DNA of 64,000 nt from positions 1,302,001 through 1,366,000 of the forward strand of contig OZ243951.1 of NCBI GenBank assembly GCA_965214565.1, given 5' to 3'. This stretch comes from VXYK01 sp965214565. GTDB lineage: Bacteria > Actinomycetota > Acidimicrobiia > Acidimicrobiales > Aldehydirespiratoraceae. Position numbers and translations under genes: made by a program. Within the stretch, counting starts at the first letter, position 1. The number at the start of each line of letters is the position of its first letter. The notes beneath the pieces are model-generated. The model was not told the DNA's origin. It searched no databases and worked only from the letters and a program-made list of their open reading frames with translations. Below, in pieces: positions 49,534 to 58,903 of the stretch.

Positions 49534-49980
49534 TCACTCTGCTACGACCTCCACCGTGACCGGGAACTCCACTTCATTCTGAAGCTTGCAGTTCACCCAC
49601 ACCTGGCCGAGCTCTTTCAGCGGAGAATCGAGCGCGAGAGTACGGCTCTCGATGACAACACCCGCCTGAACCTCGACAGCTTCAGCGATGTCGCCGGCGC
49701 CCACCGAACCGAAGAGACGCCCGCCCTCTCCAGCACGAGCACTGACGGTGATCACCATGGGGACCAGTCGGGCAGCTATCTCCTCAGCCTCAGCCCGGCT
49801 CTTGGCGTCACGCAGGACCGCGGCACGTCGCATCGCCTCAGCCTGGGTTTCCACTCCCTTGGTCGCCTTGAGCGCCAGACCACGAGGAGACAACAGGTTG
49901 CGGAAATAGCCGTCGGCAACGTCACAGATCTCCCCCTTGCGGCCGAGACCCTCGACATCCTGGCGAAGAACTACCCTCAT
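49534..49980 (-). CDS. rplI: 50S ribosomal protein bL9
   Basis: The 148-residue protein begins MRVVLRQDVEGLGRKGEICDVADGYFRNLLSPRGLA in pieces matching the L9 N-domain (key stretch GYFRNLL-P-GLA). A long helix and a C-domain (FGSVGAGDIAEAV, VWVNCKLQNEVEFPVTVEVV) follow. It is a normal full-length L9 that binds 23S rRNA near the L1 stalk. Its ATG overlaps the rpsR stop codon by 4 bases, so translation is coupled. Confidence 0.97.
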   Translation of the reverse strand: MRVVLRQDVEGLGRKGEICDVADGYFRNLLSPRGLALKATKGVETQAEAMRRAAVLRDAKSRAEAEEIAARLVPMVITVSARAGEGGRLFGSVGAGDIAEAVEVQAGVVIESRTLALDSPLKELGQVWVNCKLQNEVEFPVTVEVVAE

Positions 49981-50447
49981 CGGCCGCTCTCCTCAAAGGA
50001 ACTAACCGAATCGCCTTCGTCCATCCCGAGATCAGCCTCCGAAGCGTGCTCGTCATCCAAGACGGACTCAGCGTCGTCGTAGATCATTTCGTCGTCCTCA
50101 CGAGAGGCCGGCGGAGGAGCACTGGGACGCGGCACCGGACCATCGGCCCGACCACCACGACCACGATCACCACGCCCGCTGCGCTGGGTGGTCACACGGT
50201 TGGCATAGGGGACAAGCGCCATCTCGCGAGCGATCTTGATGGCGTCGGCAACCATCTTCTGCTGCTGGGTGCTGTTGCCGGTGACGCGACGAGCACGGAT
50301 CTTGGACCGCTCGGACAGGAATCGCCGCAAAAGGTTGGCGTCCTTCCAATCGACATACTCGATCCGCTCGCTGCTGAGGATCGAGATCTTCTTCTTGACC
50401 CTGCGGCCGCTGTCCTTGGGTTTACCCCGTTTCTTTACCTTGGCCAT
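49977..50447 (-). CDS. rpsR: 30S ribosomal protein bS18 with an unusual long acidic tail
   Basis: The core (about residues 25-85) is standard S18: YVDWKDANLLRRFLSERSKI, RRVTGNSTQQQ and AIKIAREMALVPY. The N-terminus is lysine-rich and has no zinc-binding cysteines. The protein is 156 residues, about twice the usual length of 75-90. The extra part has an RG-rich stretch (RSGRGDRGRGGR, about residues 91-102), a proline-rich link, and a strongly acidic tail (REDDEMIYDDAESVLDDEH). The tail is in the same frame with the rplI overlap intact, so it is not a sequencing artefact at the junction. The role of the tail is unknown. It would project from the 30S platform. Confidence 0.95.
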   Translation of the reverse strand: MAKVKKRGKPKDSGRRVKKKISILSSERIEYVDWKDANLLRRFLSERSKIRARRVTGNSTQQQKMVADAIKIAREMALVPYANRVTTQRSGRGDRGRGGRADGPVPRPSAPPPASREDDEMIYDDAESVLDDEHASEADLGMDEGDSVSSFEESGR

Positions 50448-50543
50448 AGCTTCTCAACTTCTCCAGTCCTGTAGTTCTTGCATTGTGTGTCGTTTGTCGT
50501 TCTCGGTTGATGATCGATGCTCAAGCCGCCGATTGCCAGCGAA

Positions 50544-51014
50544 CTAGAACGGCTCCTCATCGAGGTCGTACGTCGGCTGCGGTTGCGGCTTCGAACGCTC
50601 AGCACCCTGCGACCTCGGCGCACCGCCACCGCCCTGACGGCCTCCGCCATCGTCGGACCCCCCGCGGAACTCGTTGCGGGTGATCTCAGCGGACGCCCAC
50701 TTGAGGCTGGGCGCCACGTCGTCGGCGAGGATCTCCACCTTCGAGCGGCGCTCGCCCTGCTGGTTCTCCCAGCTGCGCTGCGAGAGCGTGCCATAAATGA
50801 CGACACGCGCCCCCTTGGTGACCGAGTCAGCAACATTCTCAGCGAGCTGGCGGAAACAGGTAACGTCGAAAAACGAAACCTCGTCCTCACCGTCATTCCG
50901 CCTCTTGTTCCAAGCCACGCCAAAATTGACGACGGCCATGCCGCCCTGGGTAAAGCGCAATTCGGGATCGCGGGTCACGTTGCCCACGACTGTCACAGTG
51001 TTATCAAATCCCAT
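50544..51014 (-). CDS. ssb: Single-stranded DNA-binding protein
   Basis: The 156-residue protein has the OB fold (NTVTVVGNVTRDPELRFTQG, then VTCFRQLAENVADSV and GTLSQRSWENQQGERRSKVE) and a Gly/Gln-rich linker ending in the acidic tip LDEEPF that recruits partner proteins. It binds single-stranded DNA during replication and repair. Its place between rpsF and rpsR is conserved in bacteria. The 96-bp gap to rpsR shows no gene. Confidence 0.97.
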   Translation of the reverse strand: MGFDNTVTVVGNVTRDPELRFTQGGMAVVNFGVAWNKRRNDGEDEVSFFDVTCFRQLAENVADSVTKGARVVIYGTLSQRSWENQQGERRSKVEILADDVAPSLKWASAEITRNEFRGGSDDGGGRQGGGGAPRSQGAERSKPQPQPTYDLDEEPF

Positions 51015-51038
51015 GTGGGTACCTCCTGGTAGACCGGC

Positions 51039-51386
51039 CTATGCCGGTACCGCCTCGTCGAACAGGCCGCGGCGGGCCGCTTCCTTGTCCGGCAGGCGGA
51101 AAAGCTTGTGGCGGACTATGTCGTCCGCTAGACGCAACTGTCGCTCGGTGTCGGGAAGGCCAGCCGATTCGGTGACGATCTCCCACACCACGTAGGTGCC
51201 CTCCAACTTGTGCTTGATCTCGTAGGCGAACCGACGACGGCCCCAATTGTCGGTCGACGCGATGCGACCGCCTTCGTTGGTGACAAGACCCTCGATGCGG
51301 TCGATCACCGCATCAATGTCGCCATCGTCGACATCAGAGTCGACAATGACCATCAATTCGTACGCTCGAGAAATATCCACGAGCAC
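51039..51386 (-). CDS. rpsF: 30S ribosomal protein bS6
   Basis: The protein carries YELMVIVDSDVDDGDIDAV, NWGRRRFAYEIKHKLEGTYV and RQLRLADDIVRHKLFRL, the S6 fold that pairs with S18 on the 30S platform. Two in-frame GTG starts exist, at 51386 and 51380. AGGAGG is 9 bases from the second and only 3 from the first, so the second (113 residues) is the better start. It is the first gene of the rpsF-ssb-rpsR-rplI-dnaB series. Confidence 0.95.
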   Translation of the reverse strand: MLVDISRAYELMVIVDSDVDDGDIDAVIDRIEGLVTNEGGRIASTDNWGRRRFAYEIKHKLEGTYVVWEIVTESAGLPDTERQLRLADDIVRHKLFRLPDKEAARRGLFDEAVPA

Positions 51387-51628
51387 TCACCTCCTACGGA
51401 CCCGGAAGAACCGGGGCCCCTTCCCGGGGCAGGGGTTGGTTGCTGAAGTTGCTTCCTCTCGGAGTTGCTTCCGCTGGAAACTCCACCTGGGGGAATTGCT
51501 GAAGACTACCGGCCTATCACCCACGATGACACCTGCCAGAAGTCTCTCGAGAAACTCTTGCCGAAACTGCATGGTTACAGAATGGCAAGGGGGTGTGACA
51601 GTGATTGCCAACCCAGCAGAAACCAGCC
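51387..51628 (-). promoter_or_regulatory. Leader region of the rpsF operon
   Basis: No gene is seen in these 242 bp between panB and rpsF. On the minus strand, just before the ribosome-binding site, there is a GC-rich stem-forming stretch (GCCCCGGGAAGGGGCCCCGG). S6:S18 autoregulatory leaders occur at this position in many bacteria, so this may be one, but the diagnostic bulge was not established by eye. Confidence 0.35.
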
Positions 51629-52477
51629 CTACTGACCGCCGTAGAGCTCCAACTCCGCAGCCTCCGCGTCCGCCATGTGATAGCTCTCGGCGCTGCTGGG
51701 AAACGCACCGGAACGCACATCGGCCGCATAAGCAGAAACCGCCGACACCGACACCGACTTCACATCGGCGTAACGCCGCACGAACTTCGGAACGAACCGG
51801 TCCTCGATGCCCAACAGATCGTGGTAGACGAGCACCTGGCCATCACACCGAGACCCAGCCCCAATCCCGATCGTCGGAATATCGACCGCATCGGTCACCA
51901 TCTCCGCAACCCGGTCCGGCACACCCTCGAGCACCACCGAAAAACAACCGGCATGAGCAAGCGACTTCGCCGCCTGCACCAACTTGCGAGCGTGTTCAGC
52001 CTGCTTGGCCTGCACCTTGAAACCGCCCATCGCGTGAATCGACTGCGGGGTCAGACCGATATGGCCCATCACCGGAATCTCCGCAGAGATGATCCGATCA
52101 ATCATCGGCAACCGCTTGCGGCCGCCCTCCAACTTGATCGAATGCGCGCCCGCGCGCATCAACCGGGCCGCGTTCTGAACCGTCTCCTCCGCGGAGACGT
52201 GATAACTCATCCACGGCATATCAGCCACGACGTGACAGTCCGGTCTGGCCCGGGCAACCGCCGCAGTGTGGTGACACATGTCGTCGATCGTCACCTGGAG
52301 CGTGTCGTCATAGCCGAGCACAACCATGGCAACGCTGTCGCCCACCAGGATGATGTCGGCACCGGCTTCCGAAGCAACGCGCGCTCCGGGCGCATCGTAA
52401 GCAGTCACCATCACCAACGGATCGTCGCCGGCACGAACCTTCTTGGACGCAATTGCAGGGGCTGTGAGCTTGCCCAT
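51629..52477 (-). CDS. panB: 3-methyl-2-oxobutanoate hydroxymethyltransferase
   Basis: The 282-residue protein is full-length PanB: MVTAYDAPGARVASEAGADI, GDSVAMVVLGYDDT, ARLMRAGAHSIKLEGG, VMGHIGLTPQS and IGIGAGSRCDGQVLVYHDLLG are all present. It transfers a hydroxymethyl group from methylene-tetrahydrofolate to 2-ketoisovalerate to make ketopantoate, the first step of pantothenate and CoA synthesis. D46 and D85-type metal ligands lie in GDS and in VADMP. panC and panD are not next to it. Confidence 0.97.
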   Translation of the reverse strand: MGKLTAPAIASKKVRAGDDPLVMVTAYDAPGARVASEAGADIILVGDSVAMVVLGYDDTLQVTIDDMCHHTAAVARARPDCHVVADMPWMSYHVSAEETVQNAARLMRAGAHSIKLEGGRKRLPMIDRIISAEIPVMGHIGLTPQSIHAMGGFKVQAKQAEHARKLVQAAKSLAHAGCFSVVLEGVPDRVAEMVTDAVDIPTIGIGAGSRCDGQVLVYHDLLGIEDRFVPKFVRRYADVKSVSVSAVSAYAADVRSGAFPSSAESYHMADAEAAELELYGGQ

Positions 52478-52595
52478 GTCTGACTCCTTCCCCGTCCAGC
52501 GCCCTTCGGCTGCCGGCGGTGAACACAGACTACCGGATCAATCCGCGAGACTCCAAGCGGAACCCGCACAACCCTCCGTGCCAAACCAGCGGCGC

Positions 52596-53012
52596 TCAGC
52601 CACCAACACCCTCTACGTCCTCGACCGCAGACGCCGCGCAACCACCGAGCGAGCGGCTCCTCGTCAGATGGTTCCAGCCGCAGTCGGGGCAAACCTCGAC
52701 CACATAACCCCGCAACTCCTGCTTGCGGGCATTGAGGCGAGTCATCTCCTTGTCGCTCGTCACGCAGCGGCCGTGCCCCGGCAAACGCGGACCGAACACA
52801 TAGGTCACCTCCACCAAACCGTCCGACTCACAAACCGGGCAGGGTGACTCCAGCGACCGGCCACAGAATTCCGCGTTGCGGCGCAACTCCGGTTGAGCGT
52901 CACACAGCTCTGAGACACTGACCTTGCCCTTCCGCCAGGCCGCCAAAGTGGTCTCGCGCATCAACCGGTAATCGATGCCGGCGTCACCACCAATGGCCTG
53001 AGTCAGTCCCAT
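52596..53012 (-). CDS. DUF5318 family protein
   Basis: From the ATG at 53012 the protein has 138 residues. It contains IDYRLMRETTLAAWRKGKVS, ELCDAQPELRRNAEFCG, CPVCESDGLVEVTYVFG and VVEVCPDCGWNHLTRS, the pattern of the actinobacterial DUF5318 family. Two C-x-x-C pairs probably bind one zinc ion. In many actinobacteria the gene lies close to the rpsF block and a penicillin-binding protein gene, as it does here with the rpsF block. Function is unknown. It is divergent from the methyltransferase gene. Confidence 0.85.
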   Translation of the reverse strand: MGLTQAIGGDAGIDYRLMRETTLAAWRKGKVSVSELCDAQPELRRNAEFCGRSLESPCPVCESDGLVEVTYVFGPRLPGHGRCVTSDKEMTRLNARKQELRGYVVEVCPDCGWNHLTRSRSLGGCAASAVEDVEGVGG

Positions 53013-53074
53013 CTTCACGATCATCACAGTAACCGTCCACGCATGGGGAGCGCACGACGACAAGAATCAGCACC

Positions 53075-53710
53075 ATGCAGTTGCACGACACACGAACCCC
53101 CACAGACCGACCGACCGACCACGTGGACCTCGGCCTAGGCGTGGAACCGACACTCGATCGTCGGCTCATCGGATACGTATCAGGACGGCGCATCCTCGAA
53201 CTCGGATGCGGCGGGGGACACGCCGCTGTGGGACTCGCACTGAGGGGCGCTCGAGTCACCGCGATCGACGATGACGTCACCCAGATCACAGCCGGACGCG
53301 AACTCGCGATCCGCCATGAGACCACCGTCGAGTTCCACCAGACGCACCTGGCCGACCTGGCCTTTCTGACCGCCGATCAGGTCGATCTGGCACTCTCGGT
53401 GACCACCCTGTCGTTCGTCGAAGACCTCGACCGGGTGGTCCGTCAGGTTCACCGAGTCATCAAACCGGGCGGCCACCTGCTCATATCGCTCCCCCACCCC
53501 GCAGCGCTGTGCGCCGACAAGAAGAACCCGGCTCTCACCGTCCGACCATGGAACGGCAACCGTCCCATCGGCGGCCGCTACATCCACAACATTGAGTCCA
53601 TCGTGTCATCGATGTGCCGAGCGAAATTCGTTGTGGACACAGTCCTCGAACGGCACGTCGACGACGACCCAATGCCCTCAACCCTTTTGGTCCGAGCCCG
53701 CAAACCCTGA
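53075..53710 (+). CDS. Class I SAM-dependent methyltransferase
   Basis: The 211-residue protein has the SAM-binding motif ILELGCGGGHAAVGLALRG (about residues 36-54), AIDDD at the end of strand 2, LALSVTTLSFVEDLDRV as motif IV/V, and HRVIKPGGHLLISLPHP. It resembles UbiE/COQ5-type small-molecule methyltransferases. Substrate unknown. Its stop lies 68 bp from the convergent cca stop. Confidence 0.85.
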   Translation: MQLHDTRTPTDRPTDHVDLGLGVEPTLDRRLIGYVSGRRILELGCGGGHAAVGLALRGARVTAIDDDVTQITAGRELAIRHETTVEFHQTHLADLAFLTADQVDLALSVTTLSFVEDLDRVVRQVHRVIKPGGHLLISLPHPAALCADKKNPALTVRPWNGNRPIGGRYIHNIESIVSSMCRAKFVVDTVLERHVDDDPMPSTLLVRARKP

Positions 53711-53778
53711 CCTCCCGCCTCGCCGCGGGACCGAACCGCCGGACCACCGACCGGCCGCACAGAACCGTCGCGGGGGGA

Positions 53779-55071
53779 TCAAGAACTCTGATTCTCAGAC
53801 CACCAAGCCCGCAACTGTCGGGCCGCCACCCCCGCATCAAGGGGACCCTCAGCGACACGCAGCTCCGCCAGGAAGTTCATCGCCTCACCGAGCACCGGGC
53901 CCGGCTCGATCCCAAGCATCTCCGCCACCTCCAAACCGTTAAACAACGGCGCAGGATCATCCAGATCAGGTTCACGGCTCCGCAACTGCGCCAGCCGCAC
54001 CAACGCCCCGGCGACATCATCACCCGAAAGACCATCGCCGAGACGCAACCCCGACACGAACGCCAGCAGCTCCTCGGGGCGACGGCCAGCTGGGCAGCCC
54101 CGGGCAAGCTCACGGAACCGACTGTCAGCAAGCGACGCCAGATCCGTCCTCAACAAGCCTCCACCGACACCCAAAAACCACTTGACCTCTCGAGCCATCG
54201 CTCCCGAGAACTTCAACGCCCCCAGCGCCGGCCCCGGCGTCTCAGCCACAACCCCCGGCAGGACGCTCAACATCGAAGCCCAGCGCATCGCGGGGTCCTG
54301 CCGCACAGCCCGCACACGGCCAGCCGCAGACTCCCACGAATCGACCGCACCAACCACAGGCACCAGGCGCCCCACACCAGACTCGTCGATCAGACGCAGA
54401 CCCGCACTCGGATCATCGAGCATCAACAACTTCTGCAACTCGTCACGAACGCGCTCAACCGAAACGATCTCCAAACGCCCAGCCTCAGCAACCATCGCCG
54501 CCACCAACTCCGGCGCAGCCGAGAGCCCACAGCTCGCGCAGAACCGGGCAGCCCGCAACATCCGCAACGGATCCTCCGACAAAGCAACCTCAGGCCCCAG
54601 CGGCGTTCGCAGCACTCCGGCATCCAGATCGGCCCGGCCACCGAACGGATCCACCAGCGAATGGTCAGCCATGTCGACCGCCATCGCGTTAACCGTGAAA
54701 TCCCGGCGGGCCAGATCCTCCACGACATCATCACCGAACACGACCGCCGGCCGACGCGAATCCGGCTCATACGACTCCGCCCGATGCGTCGTGATCTCAT
54801 AGCTCTGCTGGGCAATCACACAGCCGATCGTGCCGAAGCGTTCACCCTGCAACCACACCTCGTCCGCCAACTCCGCCACCAGGGCCCTGATCTCATCCGG
54901 GCGCGCATCAGTGGTCGCATCGAGATCCTGCCCGACGCTCGACCGGCCCAGAAAGTAGTCCCGCACCACACCGCCAACGAGGAAGAACCGAAACCCCGCA
55001 GACTCGAATCGCTGCGCCACCGGGTCCGCCCGCTTCAACACCGCCTCAAGCTCATAGGTGTAGCCGGCCAC
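53779..55071 (-). CDS. cca: CCA tRNA nucleotidyltransferase
   Basis: The 430-residue protein has the class II nucleotidyltransferase head: FFLVGGVVRDYFLGR (about residues 29-43), QDLDATTDARPDEI with the metal-binding D-L-D, RRDFTVNAMAVDM and EDPLRMLRAARF. A helical body follows, with an HD-like part in the second half. It adds or repairs the CCA end of tRNA, or, in some lineages, adds poly(A). The start is a GTG at 55071. Its neighbours (acetyltransferase, large membrane protein, sigma factor, trxB-trxA) match the actinobacterial order, although a MurJ/MviN gene commonly present there is absent. Confidence 0.94.
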   Translation of the reverse strand: MAGYTYELEAVLKRADPVAQRFESAGFRFFLVGGVVRDYFLGRSSVGQDLDATTDARPDEIRALVAELADEVWLQGERFGTIGCVIAQQSYEITTHRAESYEPDSRRPAVVFGDDVVEDLARRDFTVNAMAVDMADHSLVDPFGGRADLDAGVLRTPLGPEVALSEDPLRMLRAARFCASCGLSAAPELVAAMVAEAGRLEIVSVERVRDELQKLLMLDDPSAGLRLIDESGVGRLVPVVGAVDSWESAAGRVRAVRQDPAMRWASMLSVLPGVVAETPGPALGALKFSGAMAREVKWFLGVGGGLLRTDLASLADSRFRELARGCPAGRRPEELLAFVSGLRLGDGLSGDDVAGALVRLAQLRSREPDLDDPAPLFNGLEVAEMLGIEPGPVLGEAMNFLAELRVAEGPLDAGVAARQLRAWWSENQSS

Positions 55072-55125
55072 ACAAAGACATTACCGGGCGCTACCCGCGC
55101 AACGGAGAGCGACGTATCGTGAACG

Positions 55126-55980
55126 GTGACCATGGCCCTCACCCAGCTCACGATCGGCGACGCAAGATTTCGCGCCGGACGCTGGCAGGGCCGCGCAGAC
55201 CTAGCCACGCTCGTCCCGCTGACCGACGCCCGGACACTGCACCGCGAGTCGCTGAGAGCCGCCCGCACAGTCCTGCAGAACCAAGGTTTCAGAGCCGTCG
55301 TCACCGGCCCGCTGGGTCCCCCGGAGCGAACCGCCTTCATGCAGGACGACTTCAGCGAACGCGAACAACTCCACCTGCTGCGCTACGACCTCCCGCCGCG
55401 CTCCCAACCAGGCTCTGCGACGGGCTCTGCGACGGGATCTGCGACGGGCCGATCCATCGGCCGACCCCACCGACAGTGGCAGCGCAGACAACCACGAACC
55501 CGCCGAGCGAACCGCCGCGACTGGGGCGAGATCCTTGCCGTGGACCAACAGTCATTCGACGATTTCTGGCGTTTCGACCGCGACGGGCTGAAAGACTCGC
55601 TCGAAGCCACTCCGGTCAGCCGACTCCGGATCATCCGCGGCACCAAACTCGCAGACCCGTCCGACCGCGCAGCCGGCACCCCAACCAGGCCCAGCATCCA
55701 ACGCAATGAACACAACAACGAACTGGTCGGCTACGCGCTCGCCGGGCATTCTGGAAGCTCCGGATACCTGCAGAGGCTCGCGGTGCACCCCGCATGTCGG
55801 CAACAGGGGATCGGCACGCTCCTAGTCGACGACGCCCTCTCCTGGATCCGCCGACGCGGCGCCGTCACCGGCTGGGTCAACACCCAAAAGACCAACGAGT
55901 CCGCTCTGCGCCTCTACCAGAAACTCGGCTTCACCCTCCAAGAACACCCGTTGACCGTCATGTACCGGACACTCACATGA
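55126..55980 (+). CDS. GNAT-family N-acetyltransferase
   Basis: The protein has about 284 residues. The C-terminal GNAT domain shows LQRLAVHPACRQQGIGTLLVDDALSW in pieces, with the acetyl-CoA loop R-x-x-G-I-G-T (about residues 224-230), and NESALRLYQKLGF. The first half (about residues 15-130) is a degenerate second domain and has an in-frame GSAT repeat (residues about 97-108). It may act on a protein N-terminus or a small molecule. GTG 55126 or ATG 55132 may be the start. It is divergent from cca, and its stop overlaps the start of the next gene. Confidence 0.85.
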   Translation: MTMALTQLTIGDARFRAGRWQGRADLATLVPLTDARTLHRESLRAARTVLQNQGFRAVVTGPLGPPERTAFMQDDFSEREQLHLLRYDLPPRSQPGSATGSATGSATGRSIGRPHRQWQRRQPRTRRANRRDWGEILAVDQQSFDDFWRFDRDGLKDSLEATPVSRLRIIRGTKLADPSDRAAGTPTRPSIQRNEHNNELVGYALAGHSGSSGYLQRLAVHPACRQQGIGTLLVDDALSWIRRRGAVTGWVNTQKTNESALRLYQKLGFTLQEHPLTVMYRTLT

Positions 55981-58043
55981 TCCGCGCAGCACTCGTCAAC
56001 ACAGGCCGGAAAAGCTCCTCAGTCGCCATGCCGGCACTCGTCTCAGCAATCGTGCTGGTCGTCGCCGCTGCGCAGGTCAACCACGCAGCCGCCCAGACCA
56101 ACGGACGAATAGACCTCGTCGCCCAAACCGCGTTCGTAGGCGACACCCCCGCAACCATCGACCTGAGATTCACCGCACCAGCCGACTCCAGAATCCGGAT
56201 ACAGATCTTCGAAGCCCTCACCGACCGAGAAGACGTCCGCTCCAGCTACCGGGGCATCGACGACCAGAGGCCCTTCAGCGACTTCAGCTGCAACGTGGAC
56301 ACACCCCTCGAAACCGGTCCCTGCCAACTCAACAGCACCGGCGAAATCTTCTCGATCGAGATCCCAGACCACGAGATCGGGGAGATCCTACGAATCAACC
56401 AAGGTGCCCTACCCGTCGTCATCACCCTCCAAGACAACGACGGCGACACAATCGACACGCTCATCACCCACCTGCTCGTACTCGACGACCAACAAGACCG
56501 CACCCTTCACATCGCATTCGTCGCCGACCTCGGTGCACCACTTGCGCTCCAACCCGACCAGACCATCGCGCTCGACACCGAAGACCTCTTCGAACGCGCA
56601 CAACGAATCGCCCAACGCCAGCACGTACCGATCACCGTGGCGCTACAACCAGAGACGCTGCAAGCCCTCGCGGTCAGCGAACCCGGCCGACTCGACGAGT
56701 TCATCGACCTGCTCGCCGACCGGCCCGTCCTCAACGCCCCATGGGTCGACATCGACGAGGACGCCTGGCGGCTCGCCAACGACATCGACCTCATCGTCGA
56801 CCAGTACAGCCACGGAGCGGCAGTCATCACCGAGATACTCGGACGCGGACCCTCGACAATCTCGAGGCTCGACCGCAACGCCACGCCCCAGACACTGGCT
56901 CTGCTGGCCAGCAACGGCACTGCGAGCGCCATCATCGACGCACCGCCCGGGGCCGCGCCGGCCGGGGCCAGCGGACTCGCGCCCGTCCAACTCGAAGCCA
57001 CCAACGGCGAGACCATGAAAGCCATCGCCATAGACACCTCGCTACGACAGACACTCAACCACCCCGACCCCGAACTCGCCGGGCAGCGCGCCCTGACCGA
57101 ACTCGCTATCGAGGCAACCAACACAACAACCGACAGCGTCATCCTGTTCGACTTCGACCAGATCGAGGCAGCAGCACTCGACGTGCTCCTCGACGGCGTC
57201 AACACACGACGCAGCCTGCAGACATCGGAAGTCGCTCAAGCCCTGCAAGTGCCCGTCGCCCTCAACGCCGACGGCAGGCCGCTGCTGGTCCGCTTCGCGC
57301 CGTCCCCGACGTCAGACCTGTCGCAGCGGTCAGCCGACATCGGAGTCACCCGCGGAACCGTCGACGCCTACGCCTCGATGATCGCCCCCGAACGAACACC
57401 GATAACCCCACTCGAAACACTAATGCGAGCCGCGGCAGCAAGCGGCCTGAGCGACCAACAGAGCGCCGCCTACACCCGCAGCGCGTTCGAAGAGGTGCTC
57501 ACCGGAACAGCCGACATCACCATCGAACCAACCGAACGCATCACCCTGACCGACCGCCAAGCAGACCTGCGGATCGCCGTCCGCAACGGACAACCGCTAC
57601 CAATCACCGTCGAGTTGCTGCTCAGCGCCGAGAAACTGCGATTCGTGGACGGCGAGCGGTTCACCCGGACGCTCGACCCCGGCGACAACGAGATCCTCGT
57701 ACGGGTGGAAACCCTCGCCTCCGGCGACGCCAGAGTCACCGTCAACATCACCTCACCGGGAGGACAGATCGAACTCACCGAAGGATTCGTCGACATCCGC
57801 TCAACAGCCATCTCCGGGTTGGGCCTGGTGATCTCGATCAGCGCACTGGTCGTGCTCGGCGGATGGTGGGCCCGAACGATTCTACGGGTACGTCGCAACC
57901 GAACTGCCGCTGCCGCTACCACCGCAGACACCACCCCTGCTACCGTCGCAGACACCCCCGCCGGCACAGGACCCTCGACCACACCCACAACTGAACCCGA
58001 CCCCGCACAACCCGACCAACAACAAGACCAGGAGGAACTTTGA
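55977..58043 (+). CDS. Large exported membrane-anchored protein (DUF6049-like position)
   Basis: From the ATG at 55977, overlapping the acetyltransferase stop by 4 bases, the protein has 688 residues. It has a signal-like helix at about residues 17-37 (VAMPALVSAIVLVVAAAQV), a long extracellular part, one transmembrane helix near residues 600-622 (GLGLVISISALVVLGGWWAR) and a Pro/Thr-rich cytoplasmic tail. There is no catalytic motif I can name. Position between cca and the sigma gene matches the DUF6049-type proteins of actinobacteria, which are usually followed by MurJ. Here a DegV gene follows. A cell-envelope role is inferred from that context. Confidence 0.75.
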   Translation: MIRAALVNTGRKSSSVAMPALVSAIVLVVAAAQVNHAAAQTNGRIDLVAQTAFVGDTPATIDLRFTAPADSRIRIQIFEALTDREDVRSSYRGIDDQRPFSDFSCNVDTPLETGPCQLNSTGEIFSIEIPDHEIGEILRINQGALPVVITLQDNDGDTIDTLITHLLVLDDQQDRTLHIAFVADLGAPLALQPDQTIALDTEDLFERAQRIAQRQHVPITVALQPETLQALAVSEPGRLDEFIDLLADRPVLNAPWVDIDEDAWRLANDIDLIVDQYSHGAAVITEILGRGPSTISRLDRNATPQTLALLASNGTASAIIDAPPGAAPAGASGLAPVQLEATNGETMKAIAIDTSLRQTLNHPDPELAGQRALTELAIEATNTTTDSVILFDFDQIEAAALDVLLDGVNTRRSLQTSEVAQALQVPVALNADGRPLLVRFAPSPTSDLSQRSADIGVTRGTVDAYASMIAPERTPITPLETLMRAAAASGLSDQQSAAYTRSAFEEVLTGTADITIEPTERITLTDRQADLRIAVRNGQPLPITVELLLSAEKLRFVDGERFTRTLDPGDNEILVRVETLASGDARVTVNITSPGGQIELTEGFVDIRSTAISGLGLVISISALVVLGGWWARTILRVRRNRTAAAATTADTTPATVADTPAGTGPSTTPTTEPDPAQPDQQQDQEEL

Positions 58044-58867
58044 CCGTTCGAATCGTCACCGACAGTGCATGTGACCTTCGCGGCGATGAAGTCGACGAAC
58101 TCGGCATCGAAGTCGTACCCCTCTCAATCCGCTTCGGCGAAACCGAATACACCGACCGGGAAGAACTCAGCGTCGAGCAGTTCTACCGCGAGCTGGCTGC
58201 CGTCGAGACGCTCCCCGAAACAGCAGCGCCGGCACCCGGGCGATTCGACCAGGCTTTCCGACGGCAACTAGACGCCGGAGCCTCAGGAATCGTCTGCATC
58301 AACCTCTCCGCAGCCCTGTCGGCAACAATGCAGTCCGCCAAGACCGCGGCCACCGGTATCGACGCCGACATCCGAGTCGTGGACAGCCGCTCGATCACAG
58401 TCGGACTCGGATCGATCGTGATCGCCGCCGCAGAAATGGCCGCAAACGGCGCGACAACGGACCAGATCGAAACAGCCGTAGCCGACCTCAGCGACCGCAC
58501 ACAGGTCTTCGGGGCACTCGACACCCTCGAGAACCTCAAGAAAGGCGGCCGCATCGGCGGAGCACAGGCGCTGGTCGGATCGATGCTCGCGATCAAGCCG
58601 ATACTCGACCTGTCGAGCGGCGAGGTCGAAGAAGCGAGCAAACAACGCACCCGCAAGAAGGCCCTCGCCTGGCTCCGCGACAAACTCGCCGAATACAACG
58701 AACCCGAGAACCTGGCGATCATGCACGCACAGGCGCCCGACCTCGACGACTTCCTGCGGATGATCGACGGGGTCGTCGACATCAGAGAGGCACGGGTCGA
58801 GATGATCGGCCCAGTCGTCGGAACCCACGCCGGACCCGGAGTCATCGGCTTCGCACTACAAAGCTGA
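58040..58867 (+). CDS. DegV family fatty-acid-binding protein
   Basis: The 275-residue protein starts VRIVTDSACDLRGDEVDELG after a TTG that overlaps the previous stop. IEVVPLSIRFGETEY, ETAAPAPGRFDQAF, VVDSRSITVGLG and LDTLENLKKGGRIGGAQAL mark the two-domain DegV fold. DegV (FakB-type) proteins hold a fatty acid for phosphorylation by a FakA kinase. No fakA gene is in the window. Full length. Confidence 0.92.
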   Translation: MTVRIVTDSACDLRGDEVDELGIEVVPLSIRFGETEYTDREELSVEQFYRELAAVETLPETAAPAPGRFDQAFRRQLDAGASGIVCINLSAALSATMQSAKTAATGIDADIRVVDSRSITVGLGSIVIAAAEMAANGATTDQIETAVADLSDRTQVFGALDTLENLKKGGRIGGAQALVGSMLAIKPILDLSSGEVEEASKQRTRKKALAWLRDKLAEYNEPENLAIMHAQAPDLDDFLRMIDGVVDIREARVEMIGPVVGTHAGPGVIGFALQS

Positions 58868-58903
58868 CGCACCGACGCGTACTAGGGTCGCAGCAACGCT
58901 CCC

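Noticed and set aside
51387..51628. A defined S6:S18 leader RNA
   Set aside because: The stem is suggestive, but the diagnostic bulged motif could not be confirmed by eye, so only a general leader was annotated.
53614..55122. Plus-strand 502-codon frame opposite cca
   Set aside because: Shadow of the cca gene, without a domain.
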